A stretch of 64,000 bases of DNA from CAYVBN01 sp964538565 (GTDB taxonomy: Bacteria; Pseudomonadota; Alphaproteobacteria; Rhizobiales; Xanthobacteraceae), in the NCBI GenBank assembly GCA_964538565.1, contig CAZIGW010000199.1:5740-69739 (forward strand). The letters run 5' to 3'. The position numbers and the translations under genes were made by a program. The notes below the pieces were generated by a model. It was not told the DNA's origin. It was given only the letters and a program-made list of their open reading frames with translations, and did no database searches. Within the stretch, counting starts at the first letter, position 1, and each line of letters starts with the position of its first letter. Of this stretch, positions 50,159 through 60,555 are shown one piece after another.

Positions 50159-50449
50159 TCAGGAACCGCGCCAGTCCGCCCGGAATGCCCGCAGGCGCCG
50201 GAAGACGCCGCCGTCGTACTGTCCCGGCACCGGACGCTCGCCCGAAATCCAGGCGTAGAGCTCGCCATCCGGGATCTCGCTCAGGCGTTCCAGCTCCTCG
50301 ACCTCGGCCTCGGAGAGCTCGCCGATCACCGAATCGACGAAACGCCCCATGATCAGGTCCATCTCGCGCGTCCCGCGGTGCCATGAACGATAGAGGAGGC
50401 GCCGCCGGCGCAGATCGAGGCCGTCGCTCGACCGCATCATTCCGGTCAT
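50159..50449 (-). CDS. sdhE: FAD assembly factor SdhE
   Basis: 96 residues from ATG 50449 (ATGs at 50440 and 50437 are also possible; a longer frame reaches 50473). The SdhE/YgfY (DUF339) signature is complete: LRRRRLLYRSWHRGTREMDLIMGRFVDS, with the conserved RG-x2-E motif in HRGTRE. SdhE promotes covalent flavinylation of succinate dehydrogenase. The gene lies directly before mfd, with its stop at 50159-50161. A terminator-like hairpin is found 22 nt upstream of its start on the minus strand, which is unusual for a leader. The sdhE-mfd-recG neighbourhood is characteristic of alphaproteobacteria. Confidence 0.9.
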   Translation of the reverse strand: MTGMMRSSDGLDLRRRRLLYRSWHRGTREMDLIMGRFVDSVIGELSEAEVEELERLSEIPDGELYAWISGERPVPGQYDGGVFRRLRAFRADWRGS

Positions 50450-50470
50450 TCTTTTCGTTCCCGCAAATGC

Positions 50471-50492
50471 CAAAAGCCCGGACGGGCCGGGC
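50471..50492 (-). terminator. Terminator-like hairpin in the sdhE leader
   Basis: On the minus strand: GCCCGG-CCCGT-CCGGGC (50492-50476) followed by TTTTG (50475-50471). It lies 22 nt upstream of the sdhE start and no minus-strand gene precedes it, so it would be a leader attenuator or the end of an unannotated short RNA starting within 50493-50636. A 14 bp perfect palindrome, CGGGAAATTTCCCG (50534-50547), lies between it and recG. Confidence 0.5.
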
Positions 50493-50636
50493 GATGGTCA
50501 TATAGCGGCGGCGGCCGCGGATGTCAGCCGCATCGGGAAATTTCCCGGCGCCGTGGCCGCCGCGCCGATCCGGGCCGCAGGATTGCGTCACGGCCGGTGG
50601 CGCGCCAGCATCCCGACGCCGCCAACGTTGGATTCG

Positions 50637-52736
50637 ATGCGCCCGAGCCTGCTCAACCCGCTTTTTGCCTTGCTGACGACCTTGCCGGGCGTCGGTCCCA
50701 AGGTGGAGCGGCTCTACCGCCGCCTGCTCGGACGCGACGACACGCCTCGCGTGGCCGATCTCCTCTTCCATCTGCCGACCGGCACGGTCGACCGCCGCTC
50801 GCGCCCGCTGCTGCGCGACGTCGTGCCCGGAACCGTCGTGACCGTGGCGGTGACGATCGAACGCCACCGTCCGCCGCCGCCCACCCGGCCGCGCGCGCCC
50901 TACGTCGTGTACGCGAGCGACGAGACCGGCGACCTGCAGCTCACATTCTTCAACGCCCGCAAGGACTACCTGGACAAGCTGCTGCCGGTCGGCGAACGGC
51001 GCTACGTGTCCGGCACCGCCGCGCTCTACGACGGCACGCTGCAGATGGTGCATCCCGACCGTATCGTCTCCGAGGCCGAACTCGCGAGCCTGCCGCTCGT
51101 CGAGCCGACCTACCCGCTGACCGAGGGGCTGGGCATGAACCAGGTGCGCAAGGCGATCGACGCCGCCCTCGGTCGGCTGCCGCAGCTTCCCGAATGGCAT
51201 GACGCGGCTTGGCTCGCGCGCTCGCAGTTTTCGTCCTTTGCCGAGAGCCTCAAGACCATCCACCGCCCCGCCGAACCCGCAGACGTGCTGCCGGCCGGCC
51301 CGGCGTGGTCGCGCCTCGCCTATGACGAGCTGCTCGCCGGACAGCTCGCGCTTGCGCTCGTGCGCGCCAACCAGCGTCTGCAGGCCGGCCGGCCGTCGGC
51401 GGGCGACGGCCACCTGCGCCGGAAGATCGTCGCAGCCCTGCCCTATCGGCTCACGCCCTCGCAGCAACGCGCCGTCGCCGAGATCGCCGAGGACCTGGCC
51501 CGGCCGCATCGCATGCTGCGCCTGCTGCAGGGCGACGTCGGCTCGGGCAAGACGGTGGTGGCGCTGATCGCCGCCGCCACCGTGATCGAGGCCGGGCGGC
51601 AGGCGGCCCTCATGGCGCCGACCGAGATCCTCGCCCGCCAGCACCTCAAGACCATCGCACCGCTCGCCGAGGCGGCCGGCGTACGGGTCGCGATCCTCAC
51701 CGGGCGCGAGCGCGGACGCGAGCGCAGCGACATCCTCGACCGGCTCGCGGCGGGCGACATCGATCTCCTCGTCGGCACGCACGCGCTCTTCCAGGAGGAC
51801 GTCGCGTTTCGCGATCTCGCCCTGGCGATCGTCGACGAGCAGCATCGCTTCGGCGTGCACCAGCGCCTCGCGCTCGCCCGCAAGGGCGAGGCGGTCGACG
51901 TGCTCGTCATGACGGCGACCCCGATCCCGCGCACCCTGGTCCTCACCTACTTCGGCGACATGGACGTCTCGGAGCTGCGCGAGAAGCCGGCGGGCCGGCA
52001 ACCGGTCGACACCCGGACGGTGCCGCTCGGCCGCTTGGACGAGGTGATCGAAGGCGTCGGCCGCGCACTCGCGGAGGACCGGCGCGTGTACTGGGTGTGC
52101 CCGCTGGTCGAGGAATCGGAGACGAGCGATCTCGCCGCCGCCGAAGATCGATTCCGCGCGCTGCAGGAGCGCTTCGGCGCGCGGGTCGATCTCGTGCACG
52201 GCCGCATGAAGGGACCGGACAAGGACCGGGCGATGCGGCGTTTCGCTGCCGGGGAGACGCGCCTTCTCGTCGCCACCACGGTCATCGAGGTCGGAGTCGA
52301 TGTTCCGGAGGCGACCGTGATGGTGATCGAGCACGCCGAGCGGTTCGGTCTGGCGCAGCTGCACCAGATGCGCGGCCGCATCGGCCGCGGGCCCGGCCAG
52401 TCGACCTGCCTGCTGCTCTATCGCACGCCGGTCGGCGAGACCGCGCGGGCGCGCCTCACCGTCATGCGCGAGACCGAGGACGGATTCAGTATCGCCGAGG
52501 AGGATTTGAAGCTGCGTGGCGAAGGGGACGTGCTCGGCACGCGCCAGAGCGGCATGCCGGGCTTCCGCATCGCCCGCATCGACGTTCACGGCAAGCTCCT
52601 GCCGGTGGCGCGCGACGACGCCGCGCTGGTGCTTGCGCGCGACCCGACGCTGATCACCCCGCGCGGGCAGGCATTGCGCCACCTGCTCTATCTGTTCGAG
52701 CGGGACGAGGCGATCCGCCTGCTCCGGGCGGGATGA
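50637..52736 (+). CDS. recG: ATP-dependent DNA helicase RecG
   Basis: 699 residues from ATG 50637. N-terminal wedge region (LPGVGPKVERLYRRLLGRDDTPRVADLLFHLP), then the OB fold (PGTVVTVAVTIERHRPP). Helicase motifs: Walker A GDVGSGKTVVALI, DEQHRFGVHQR (II), MTATPIPRTLVLTYFGDMDVSEL (III), ATTVIEVGVDVPEATVMVIEHAERFGLAQLHQMRGRIGR (V/VI). RecG remodels stalled replication forks and Holliday junctions. It is divergent from sdhE-mfd; the 187 bp gap contains the palindrome and hairpin described above. DUF502 is convergent downstream. Confidence 0.95.
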   Translation: MRPSLLNPLFALLTTLPGVGPKVERLYRRLLGRDDTPRVADLLFHLPTGTVDRRSRPLLRDVVPGTVVTVAVTIERHRPPPPTRPRAPYVVYASDETGDLQLTFFNARKDYLDKLLPVGERRYVSGTAALYDGTLQMVHPDRIVSEAELASLPLVEPTYPLTEGLGMNQVRKAIDAALGRLPQLPEWHDAAWLARSQFSSFAESLKTIHRPAEPADVLPAGPAWSRLAYDELLAGQLALALVRANQRLQAGRPSAGDGHLRRKIVAALPYRLTPSQQRAVAEIAEDLARPHRMLRLLQGDVGSGKTVVALIAAATVIEAGRQAALMAPTEILARQHLKTIAPLAEAAGVRVAILTGRERGRERSDILDRLAAGDIDLLVGTHALFQEDVAFRDLALAIVDEQHRFGVHQRLALARKGEAVDVLVMTATPIPRTLVLTYFGDMDVSELREKPAGRQPVDTRTVPLGRLDEVIEGVGRALAEDRRVYWVCPLVEESETSDLAAAEDRFRALQERFGARVDLVHGRMKGPDKDRAMRRFAAGETRLLVATTVIEVGVDVPEATVMVIEHAERFGLAQLHQMRGRIGRGPGQSTCLLLYRTPVGETARARLTVMRETEDGFSIAEEDLKLRGEGDVLGTRQSGMPGFRIARIDVHGKLLPVARDDAALVLARDPTLITPRGQALRHLLYLFERDEAIRLLRAG

Positions 52737-52785
52737 GGCCGCGGCTCGCGGATCGGCACCGCACCCGGCAGGCGGGAAACCAGCG

Positions 52786-53559
52786 CTACTTCGCGGCGGC
52801 GGGGCTGCGCTCCGAACGCGCGGGACGTGCAGCGCGGGCCGCCTCGGCGAGCGCCGCGAGCTTCTTCTGATCCCCGTTTGGCTGGATCAGGCCGGCTGAC
52901 ATGATCAGCTTGGCGGCCGCTTCGACCGGAATGTCGAGCTCGATGATCTGGCTGCGCGGCACGTAGAAATAGAAGCCGGTGGTCGGGTTCGGCGTGCACG
53001 GCATGAACACCGACACGTGCTCCTCCTGGCCCGGCAGCTTGGCGGCGATGTCGCCGCCGGGCGCCTGCGAGAGAAACACCAACGACCACATGCCGGGTGA
53101 CGGGAATTCCACGAGGCCGACGCGGCGGAAGCTCGAACCCGATTTCGAGAACAGCGTCTCGAATACCTGCTTCAGGCCCTTGTAGATCGAGCGCACCAGC
53201 GGCATGCGGTCGAGAATCACCTCGCCCGCCTCGACCAGCGTACGGCCGACGAGGTTGGCGGTGAGGAAGCCGAGCAAGGTCAGCACCGCGAAGGCGACCA
53301 CCAGGCCGGTGCCGGGAATTCGGCCCGGCAGGTAGGTCTCCGGCCGGTAGGCAACCGGAATGAACGGACGCACCAGGTCGTCGACCCAGGTGACGAATGC
53401 CCAGGTGAGATAGGCGGTGATCGCCAGGGGGCCGGCAACCACCACGCCGGTCAGGAAGTAGTTGCGGATGCGGCCGCCGATACTCGTGTGGTGCACCACT
53501 GCGGCTTCGCCCAGTTCGGGCGTCCCGCTCGCCGGTTCGTGACCTGGTTCGTTGCTCAT
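52786..53559 (-). CDS. DUF502 membrane protein
   Basis: 257 residues from ATG 53559. The DUF502 family has two membrane helices (about residues 35-60 and 88-110) joined by a short PRTW-like loop, then an ordered cytoplasmic or periplasmic domain containing LVRSIYKGLKQVFETLFSK, SLVFLSQAPGGDI and FMPCTPNPTTGFYFYVPRSQI. Function is unknown; a related plant protein (COV) acts in membrane trafficking. A TATAAT hexamer on the minus strand at 53619-53614, about 60 nt upstream of the chosen start, is a good -10 candidate and argues against the longer starts at 53610 and 53652. It is downstream of glmS on the same strand, 247 nt away. Confidence 0.82.
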   Translation of the reverse strand: MSNEPGHEPASGTPELGEAAVVHHTSIGGRIRNYFLTGVVVAGPLAITAYLTWAFVTWVDDLVRPFIPVAYRPETYLPGRIPGTGLVVAFAVLTLLGFLTANLVGRTLVEAGEVILDRMPLVRSIYKGLKQVFETLFSKSGSSFRRVGLVEFPSPGMWSLVFLSQAPGGDIAAKLPGQEEHVSVFMPCTPNPTTGFYFYVPRSQIIELDIPVEAAAKLIMSAGLIQPNGDQKKLAALAEAARAARPARSERSPAAAK

Positions 53560-53806
53560 TGCGTCTGGTTCGTTTGCGGCCTGCCGGCCGGATGCCAACC
53601 GCCGTCCCATGGCATTATACGCGAATACGCGAACGCCGGCTCGCGGGCGCACCCATCGCCCGGTCCCTGTCGCCGGATAACTGGTGTCTCTGCCCGATCA
53701 TCTCCAGGGGCGCGGCGGCAGCCTGCGCCGCAGACGCGAGTATGTCAGGCGGGTCAGGATTCGCCCGGTCCCAGGACCCCAACGTCGCCGCGGCGTTCCG
53801 TCGCGC

Positions 53807-55633
<1,827 letters not shown>

Positions 55634-55764
55634 CCCGCGTGGATGTCCCTCTCTGCGGCCTTTGCCGGCCCCAAGGCTGGTGTAAGCGCCGGCGGCAAGC
55701 CCCGGAAATCACAAAGCGTTTCGCCGCGTTTCAGTGCGCGGCCGCCAGCCCGAGGGGCCCGGCA

Positions 55765-57129
55765 TCAACGGCCCGGCGTCTCGTCCGTCTTCTTGCCCGC
55801 GACCTTCATTTCGCGCAAGCGGCGAGCCCCGCCGTCCTTAACGACCTGTCGCGCCCGGCCGAACGCCAGCGCATCCGCCGGCACGTCGCGCGTGATGACC
55901 GAGCCGGAGGCCACATAGGCGCCATCACCGATCCTGACGGGCGCGACGAGCGCCGAGTTCGACCCGATGAAGGCGCCGGCGCCGATCTCGGTGACATGCT
56001 TCTCGATTCCGTCGTAATTGCACGTGATGGTGCCGGCGCCGATGTTGGCGCCCTCGCCCACCTGGGAGTCGCCGATGTAGCTGAGGTGATTGGCCTTGGT
56101 GCCGGCGCCGATCTCCGACGCCTTCACCTCGACGAAATTGCCGACGTGCGCCTCTTCGCCGAGCCGCGCTCCGGGGCGCAGGCGCGCAAACGGGCCGACC
56201 GTCGCGCCCTTGCCGACATGCGCGCCGGAGAGGTGCGAGAACCCGTGGATGACCGCGCCGTCATCGACCGTGACGCCGGGCCCGAATATCACGTAGGGTT
56301 CGATGACCACGTCGCGGCCGAACTTCGTGTCGGCGGAGAGGAAGACGGTCTCCGGCGCCACCATGCTGACTCCGGCCTCGAGCGCCTCGTTCCGCAGCCG
56401 CTGCTGCAGCGCGGCCTCGGCCTCCGCGAGCTGACGTTGCGTGTTGATCCCGCGCACCTCGTCCTCCTCGGTTTCAAGCGCGACGGCATCGAGCCCCATG
56501 CTGCGGGCGATCGCCACCGCGTCGGTCAGATAGAACTCGCCTTTCGCGTTGTCGTCGCGGATGCGCTCGAGGATCGGCAGCGCGACGTCGCCGCGCAGCG
56601 CCATCAGGCCGCCGTTGCAGAAACCGATCCCGCGCTCTGCCGCGTCGGCATCCTTTTCCTCGCGGATCGCCACGAGGCGTCCGTCCGCGACGACGAGACG
56701 TCCGTAACCGGTCGGATCGGCCGGCCGGAACCCGAGCACCACGACGGCCGCTCCGTCGGCAAGCGGCGCGCGCAAGCGGCGGAGGGTCTCGGCGCGCACG
56801 AGCGGCGTGTCGCCGAACACGATCACCAGATCCGAAGATTCGCGCGCGATCGAGGGCCTGGCGGCCAGCACCGCGTGCGCCGTGCCGCGGCGCTCCGCCT
56901 GCACGAACACCTCGGCGGCCGGCGCGAACCGTTTCACCAGCGCCGCGACCGCGTCCTGCCCGGGGCCGACCACGACGGCGATGCGCCCGCCGGTCGCCTC
57001 GACGGCGGCAAGCACGTGGGCGAGCAGCGGACGCCCGGCGATCCGGTGCAGCACCTTCGCACGCGTCGAGCGCATGCGCGTGCCCTCGCCGGCCGCGAGG
57101 ACGATCGACAGGTGGCTTGCGGCGCTCAT
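55765..57129 (-). CDS. glmU: Bifunctional UDP-N-acetylglucosamine pyrophosphorylase / glucosamine-1-phosphate acetyltransferase (GlmU)
   Basis: 454 residues. The uridylyltransferase half begins with VLAAGEGTRMRSTRAKVLH (nucleotide motif with the essential Arg/Lys), GDTPLVRAETL and GFCNGGLMAL. The acetyltransferase half, from about residue 250, is a left-handed beta-helix with hexapeptide repeats (VIFGPGVTVDDGAVIHGF, GAHVGKGATVGPFARLRPG, NHLSYIGDSQVGEGANIGAGTITCNYDG). GlmU converts glucosamine-1-phosphate to UDP-GlcNAc in two steps. It is upstream of glmS on the minus strand, completing the amino-sugar pathway; the 159 bp gap to the divergent gene at 57289 should hold its promoter. Confidence 0.96.
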   Translation of the reverse strand: MSAASHLSIVLAAGEGTRMRSTRAKVLHRIAGRPLLAHVLAAVEATGGRIAVVVGPGQDAVAALVKRFAPAAEVFVQAERRGTAHAVLAARPSIARESSDLVIVFGDTPLVRAETLRRLRAPLADGAAVVVLGFRPADPTGYGRLVVADGRLVAIREEKDADAAERGIGFCNGGLMALRGDVALPILERIRDDNAKGEFYLTDAVAIARSMGLDAVALETEEDEVRGINTQRQLAEAEAALQQRLRNEALEAGVSMVAPETVFLSADTKFGRDVVIEPYVIFGPGVTVDDGAVIHGFSHLSGAHVGKGATVGPFARLRPGARLGEEAHVGNFVEVKASEIGAGTKANHLSYIGDSQVGEGANIGAGTITCNYDGIEKHVTEIGAGAFIGSNSALVAPVRIGDGAYVASGSVITRDVPADALAFGRARQVVKDGGARRLREMKVAGKKTDETPGR

Positions 57130-57288
57130 GCGGTTCTCGCGGCGGGGACAAGATTCGGCAGCGTCATAGCCCGACCGCCCCCCACGGGAAAGGGCCGCGC
57201 CCTCCGGCGGTTGTGGCCAAGCGGCAAGCTGCCCGGAATTCTGTTAATCTTCTTAATTATCTGATTCGACGAGCGGAACCGGTAGGCA

Positions 57289-58212
57289 ATGCAGGCGAGA
57301 CACGGCACGGACGGCGGGCGCGCCGTCATGGTGGCGGACCCGGACGAGGATTTCGACATGCGGGCGCTGGCACGCCTCGGACTTTGGGGACTGTGCGCGC
57401 TCGCAGCCGTCGCGGCGGTGATCATCGCGGCGCGCAGCGAGCCGGGGGCGCGCCGCCTGGCAAGCCTCGCCGGCGGGCCGGCCGGACAGGCCAGGCCCTC
57501 CGCCCACACCGTCGAGGACGACGATCGACGACGGCTCGCCGAGGCCGTGCGGCTCCTGTCCGCCGACCGCGACCAGCTCATGACCCGCGTCAGCGCTCTC
57601 GAGCAGAACCTTGCCGATCTGACCGGCGCGATTCCGGGCCGCGTGTCCGGCGCTCCGGCCTCCTCGCCGCTGCCCGCCTCGCTGCGGCCGGCCGACGGGC
57701 CGAGCGGGACATCGGCGGCCGCTCCCGGACCGCACAAGCCGGCCCCGCTCGTTCCGGTCAGCGCAGCGGAAACGTCCCCGGCGCTCGGCGAGGTCGTCGC
57801 CAGTGCCGCGGCCGTGGAACGCGCCGCGCCCGGCCAGGAGGTCGCTGCCGTGCCGACGCCTGCGAGGCGCGTCGCCAGCGGGCACGCCTCCGCGGGCGGG
57901 CAGGCCCCGGCGGCGCAGAATACCCTGGTGACCCGAACCGAGTTCGGGGTGGACGTCGGCGGCGCATCGACCATCGAGGGCCTGCGGGCGCTCTGGATCT
58001 CTGTGAAGGGGACCCGGCCGGTCATGTTCGACGGCCTCCAGCCGGTCGTCTCGGTGCGCGAAGGCGCCAAGCGCGGCTCGGTCGAGCTTCGGCTGGTGGC
58101 CGGGCCGCTTTCCAATGCCGGAAACGCCGCGCGCCTGTGCGCCGCTCTTGCCGATGCCGGACTTTTCTGCCAACCGACAGTCTACGACGGGCAGCACCTC
58201 GCCGCACGCTAG
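57289..58212 (+). CDS. Hypothetical single-pass envelope protein, SPOR-like C-terminus
   Basis: 307 residues. One membrane helix (about residues 27-47, GLWGLCALAAVAAVIIAAR) follows a short cytoplasmic tail, then a coiled-coil-like segment (DDRRRLAEAVRLLSADRDQLMTRVSALEQNLADL), then a Pro/Ala-rich linker to about residue 205. The last 95 residues are alpha/beta (FGVDVGGASTIEGLRALWISVKGT, PVVSVREGAKRGSVELRLVAGPLSNAGNAARLCAAL) and resemble SPOR peptidoglycan-binding domains. Placement between glmU and the glucan genes suggests a cell-wall role. No named family recognised. It runs 39 nt ahead of the next membrane gene. Confidence 0.7.
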   Translation: MQARHGTDGGRAVMVADPDEDFDMRALARLGLWGLCALAAVAAVIIAARSEPGARRLASLAGGPAGQARPSAHTVEDDDRRRLAEAVRLLSADRDQLMTRVSALEQNLADLTGAIPGRVSGAPASSPLPASLRPADGPSGTSAAAPGPHKPAPLVPVSAAETSPALGEVVASAAAVERAAPGQEVAAVPTPARRVASGHASAGGQAPAAQNTLVTRTEFGVDVGGASTIEGLRALWISVKGTRPVMFDGLQPVVSVREGAKRGSVELRLVAGPLSNAGNAARLCAALADAGLFCQPTVYDGQHLAAR

Positions 58213-58251
58213 GGCCGCTGCCAAGCTGACAACCGCGACGGCAGTGCAGCC

Positions 58252-58626
58252 ATGGCCCATTTCCTTCCCACTGCCCGGCAGACCAACTGGTTGCTGACGA
58301 TCGGCTTCGTGTCGCTCGGATATGCGCTCTACCTGCGCTACCTCGTGATCGAGCAGTCGCTGGTCGGACAGGCCTGCGACGGCGGATTGAACACCTGGCT
58401 GTGCGAGACACGGCTCGTCGTCACCCAGCTCTTCAATCACGACGTGTTCGGCGCGGTCGCGCTCGGCGCCGCCCTCCTCCATCTCCTGCGTCCAACGCTG
58501 GTCCTGTTCGCCATTGCGCTCGTGGCGACGGCGTTCGGCATCGTGCTCTACAACGTCGCGCTCTCGGCGCTCGCCGCGGCGCTGCTGATCACGAGCTTCG
58601 CTCGCCCCGTGATCGAAACAGACTGA
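58252..58626 (+). CDS. Hypothetical four-helix membrane protein
   Basis: 124 residues with about four membrane helices (roughly 13-30, 63-80, 82-100 and 100-117). A periplasmic or cytoplasmic loop after helix 1 contains two Cys (QACDGGLNTWLCET), possibly a disulfide. No family recognised; the pattern is seen in short Bradyrhizobium-type envelope proteins. The start is the only long-frame ATG and gives hydrophobic coding from residue 13. The stop lies 38 nt inside the end of the convergent glucan gene at 58589, so the 3' ends of the two genes overlap. Confidence 0.65.
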   Translation: MAHFLPTARQTNWLLTIGFVSLGYALYLRYLVIEQSLVGQACDGGLNTWLCETRLVVTQLFNHDVFGAVALGAALLHLLRPTLVLFAIALVATAFGIVLYNVALSALAAALLITSFARPVIETD

Positions 58627-60199
58627 GCGCCAGCGCGAGCTGGACGAGGCACAGCCAGAGCGACTGCCAGTTGGCGAAACCCTCGTCGAGGGCGATGTAG
58701 ACGGTCGAGAGCGCGAGGACCGCGGCCGCGACCGTCTCCGAGGTTCCCCGGCGACCGTCTTCGCGCTCGCCGAACAACGCAAGCACCAGGAACGGCACGA
58801 CCGCCGCCGTGAGCGGCGCGAAGGGAAAATCCCTGTAGCGCGGGTCGAACACCAGGCCGAGCGCCGTCTGGATCACGACGACGGTCGTCGCGATCGACAG
58901 CCAGCCGACCGCCAGAGCCAGCCGGTCGGAACGTTGCTCGGCCCGACGCGCGAGGATCACCGAAAACGCCGGAACCGGCCGCCCCGAGGCCAGCGCGGCC
59001 GCGCCCGCAACCGGCGCGGCGATCGCCAGCGCGACCATGACCAGCGATTTGAACCAACCGCCGGCGCCGAGGCTTTCGATCGGCACGTTCTCCAGGGCCC
59101 AGCCGACCAGGACACCTCCGGCGAGCGCATTCACCCCGACGCCCAGCCATTGCGCGGGCGACACCTTGGCCGGACCGCGCCGGCGTCCGGCCAGCCAGCC
59201 GCTCGCGCAGACCGCGAACGCGAGGACAATCCCGGCCGCCGCCTGCCACGGCCAGAGCGGGTGGTTCGAGACCGGTTGCCCCCAGACGAACTTCGGCGGC
59301 CGCCCGGCGACGGACAGGATTCCCCAGTGCCCGCCGACCGTTCCTTCGAGCCGGCGTTTCCACGGCTGGTCGAATGCCTCGATCAGGTTGACCCGGTAGT
59401 TCTCGCGCTTGGCCTGCGCCAGCACGTCGTGCATGACCCGCGCCTGGTTGGCGGGCGACGGCAGCGCGCCTTCGCGCATGCGGCCGGCGCTCGGCCAGCC
59501 CACCTCCCCGATCAGGATCTCGCGTCCCGGAAAGGCCGCGGCGACCTTGCGGTAGATCGCATTGACGTGCGCGGCGGCGGACGACGCGGGGATCGGGAAG
59601 TCCTCCCAGTACGGCAGGATGTGGATGGTGATGAAATCCGCGATGCTGGCGAGGTCGCGGTTGCGCAGCCAGAATTCCCACACGTCCGCATAGGTGACCG
59701 GCATCGGCACCGCCGCCTTGACCCGGCGCATGATGTTGCCGAGGTCGGTCGCCGAAAGCTCGCCGCGCAGCAGCACCTCGTTGCCGACGATCACCGCCCG
59801 GATCACGTCCGGATACGCGTTGGCGAGCCGGATCACCGTCTCGATCTGCACCCGGTTCTTCTCGGCGCTGCTGCTGAGCCAGAGGCCCTGCAGCACCTTG
59901 AGGCCGTGCCGCCTGGCAATCGCCGGGATCTGGTCGAGGCCGTTGGCGATCGAATAGGTCCGCACGCAGTCGGTCAGCCTGGCGAGTTCGGCGAGGTCCT
60001 CGTCGATCTGCTGCGCGGCGATATGGGTATCCGGGTCGAGCGGAGACTGACGACCGCGAAAGGGTGCATAGGACAGACAGTAAAGCTTCTCGCCCGCCGC
60101 GAGCGGCGACGGCGGCATGGCCACCGGATGGCCGAGCCACCACCACGCGCCGGCGATCGCCGCCGCCGCGATCGCGAACAGGACTGCCGGAACCCTCAT
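58589..60199 (-). CDS. GH17-like membrane beta-glucan enzyme (NdvC-like)
   Basis: 536 residues from ATG 60199. A short signal-anchor (VPAVLFAIAAAAIAGAWWWL) is followed by a GH17-type TIM barrel: LSYAPFRGRQSP, TYSIANGLDQIPAIARRHGLKV, AVIVGNEVLLRG with the acid/base Glu141, and EILIGEVGWPSAG with the nucleophile Glu232; both catalytic Glu are present. From about residue 320 there are about eight membrane helices. This layout matches NdvC-like proteins of Bradyrhizobium, which are needed for cyclic beta-(1,6)/(1,3)-glucan synthesis and are thought to form 1,6 branches. It is divergent from the NdvB-like gene, with a small secreted protein gene between. Confidence 0.82.
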   Translation of the reverse strand: MRVPAVLFAIAAAAIAGAWWWLGHPVAMPPSPLAAGEKLYCLSYAPFRGRQSPLDPDTHIAAQQIDEDLAELARLTDCVRTYSIANGLDQIPAIARRHGLKVLQGLWLSSSAEKNRVQIETVIRLANAYPDVIRAVIVGNEVLLRGELSATDLGNIMRRVKAAVPMPVTYADVWEFWLRNRDLASIADFITIHILPYWEDFPIPASSAAAHVNAIYRKVAAAFPGREILIGEVGWPSAGRMREGALPSPANQARVMHDVLAQAKRENYRVNLIEAFDQPWKRRLEGTVGGHWGILSVAGRPPKFVWGQPVSNHPLWPWQAAAGIVLAFAVCASGWLAGRRRGPAKVSPAQWLGVGVNALAGGVLVGWALENVPIESLGAGGWFKSLVMVALAIAAPVAGAAALASGRPVPAFSVILARRAEQRSDRLALAVGWLSIATTVVVIQTALGLVFDPRYRDFPFAPLTAAVVPFLVLALFGEREDGRRGTSETVAAAVLALSTVYIALDEGFANWQSLWLCLVQLALALSLFRSRGERSS

Positions 60200-60555
60200 T
60201 GCGTACCCGCCGGAGACGTGAAAGACCGCCGGCTTACCGTGCATGGACGGGGCTGCCAAGGGACGAAAGGACCGCACCGGAAGGAGCGGACGGGCAACCG
60301 CGGCGTTTACCAAACAAGGGACGGGCGCGAATGCCCGCAGCGGGGACGCGGTGCGCACGCGGAGCGCCGGCCGGAGCCGGTTGGCCGAACCCGACGCGCC
60401 TTAAGGACGTCGGCCGGCAATGCTGGACAAAAGGGGGAACTTCCGCCATGAGCAACGGCATCGCCCGAATGACGCCATGCCCCATTGCCGACCCATTCAG
60501 GTGGTGAGAACATGCTGCATCCCGATCCAAAACAACCCCCAAAAAAACAATAGCC
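60200..60555. other. 356 bp divergent intergenic region in the glucan locus
   Basis: Between the NdvC-like gene (minus) and the small secreted protein gene (plus). The stretch 60200-60440 has no convincing frame. The plus-side leader holds a 19-codon frame (60448-60507) listed separately, and the last 40 nt are A- and C-rich (CCCAAAAAAACAA). Confidence 0.35.
60448..60507 (+). CDS. Possible 19-residue leader peptide
   Basis: Reads MSNGIARMTPCPIADPFRW and then stops. AGGGGG lies 10 nt before the ATG, making it better placed for initiation than the downstream gene, whose ATG at 60556 has only an A-rich leader. Frames this short appear by chance; a regulatory leader role is speculative. Confidence 0.25.
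   Translation: MSNGIARMTPCPIADPFRW

Noticed and set aside
46519..50352. 1277-codon open frame on the plus strand opposite mfd
   Set aside because: Its length comes from the strong GC bias of mfd third positions; composition (Arg, His, Asp, Leu-rich, low in hydrophobic cores) and lack of any motif mark it as a shadow.
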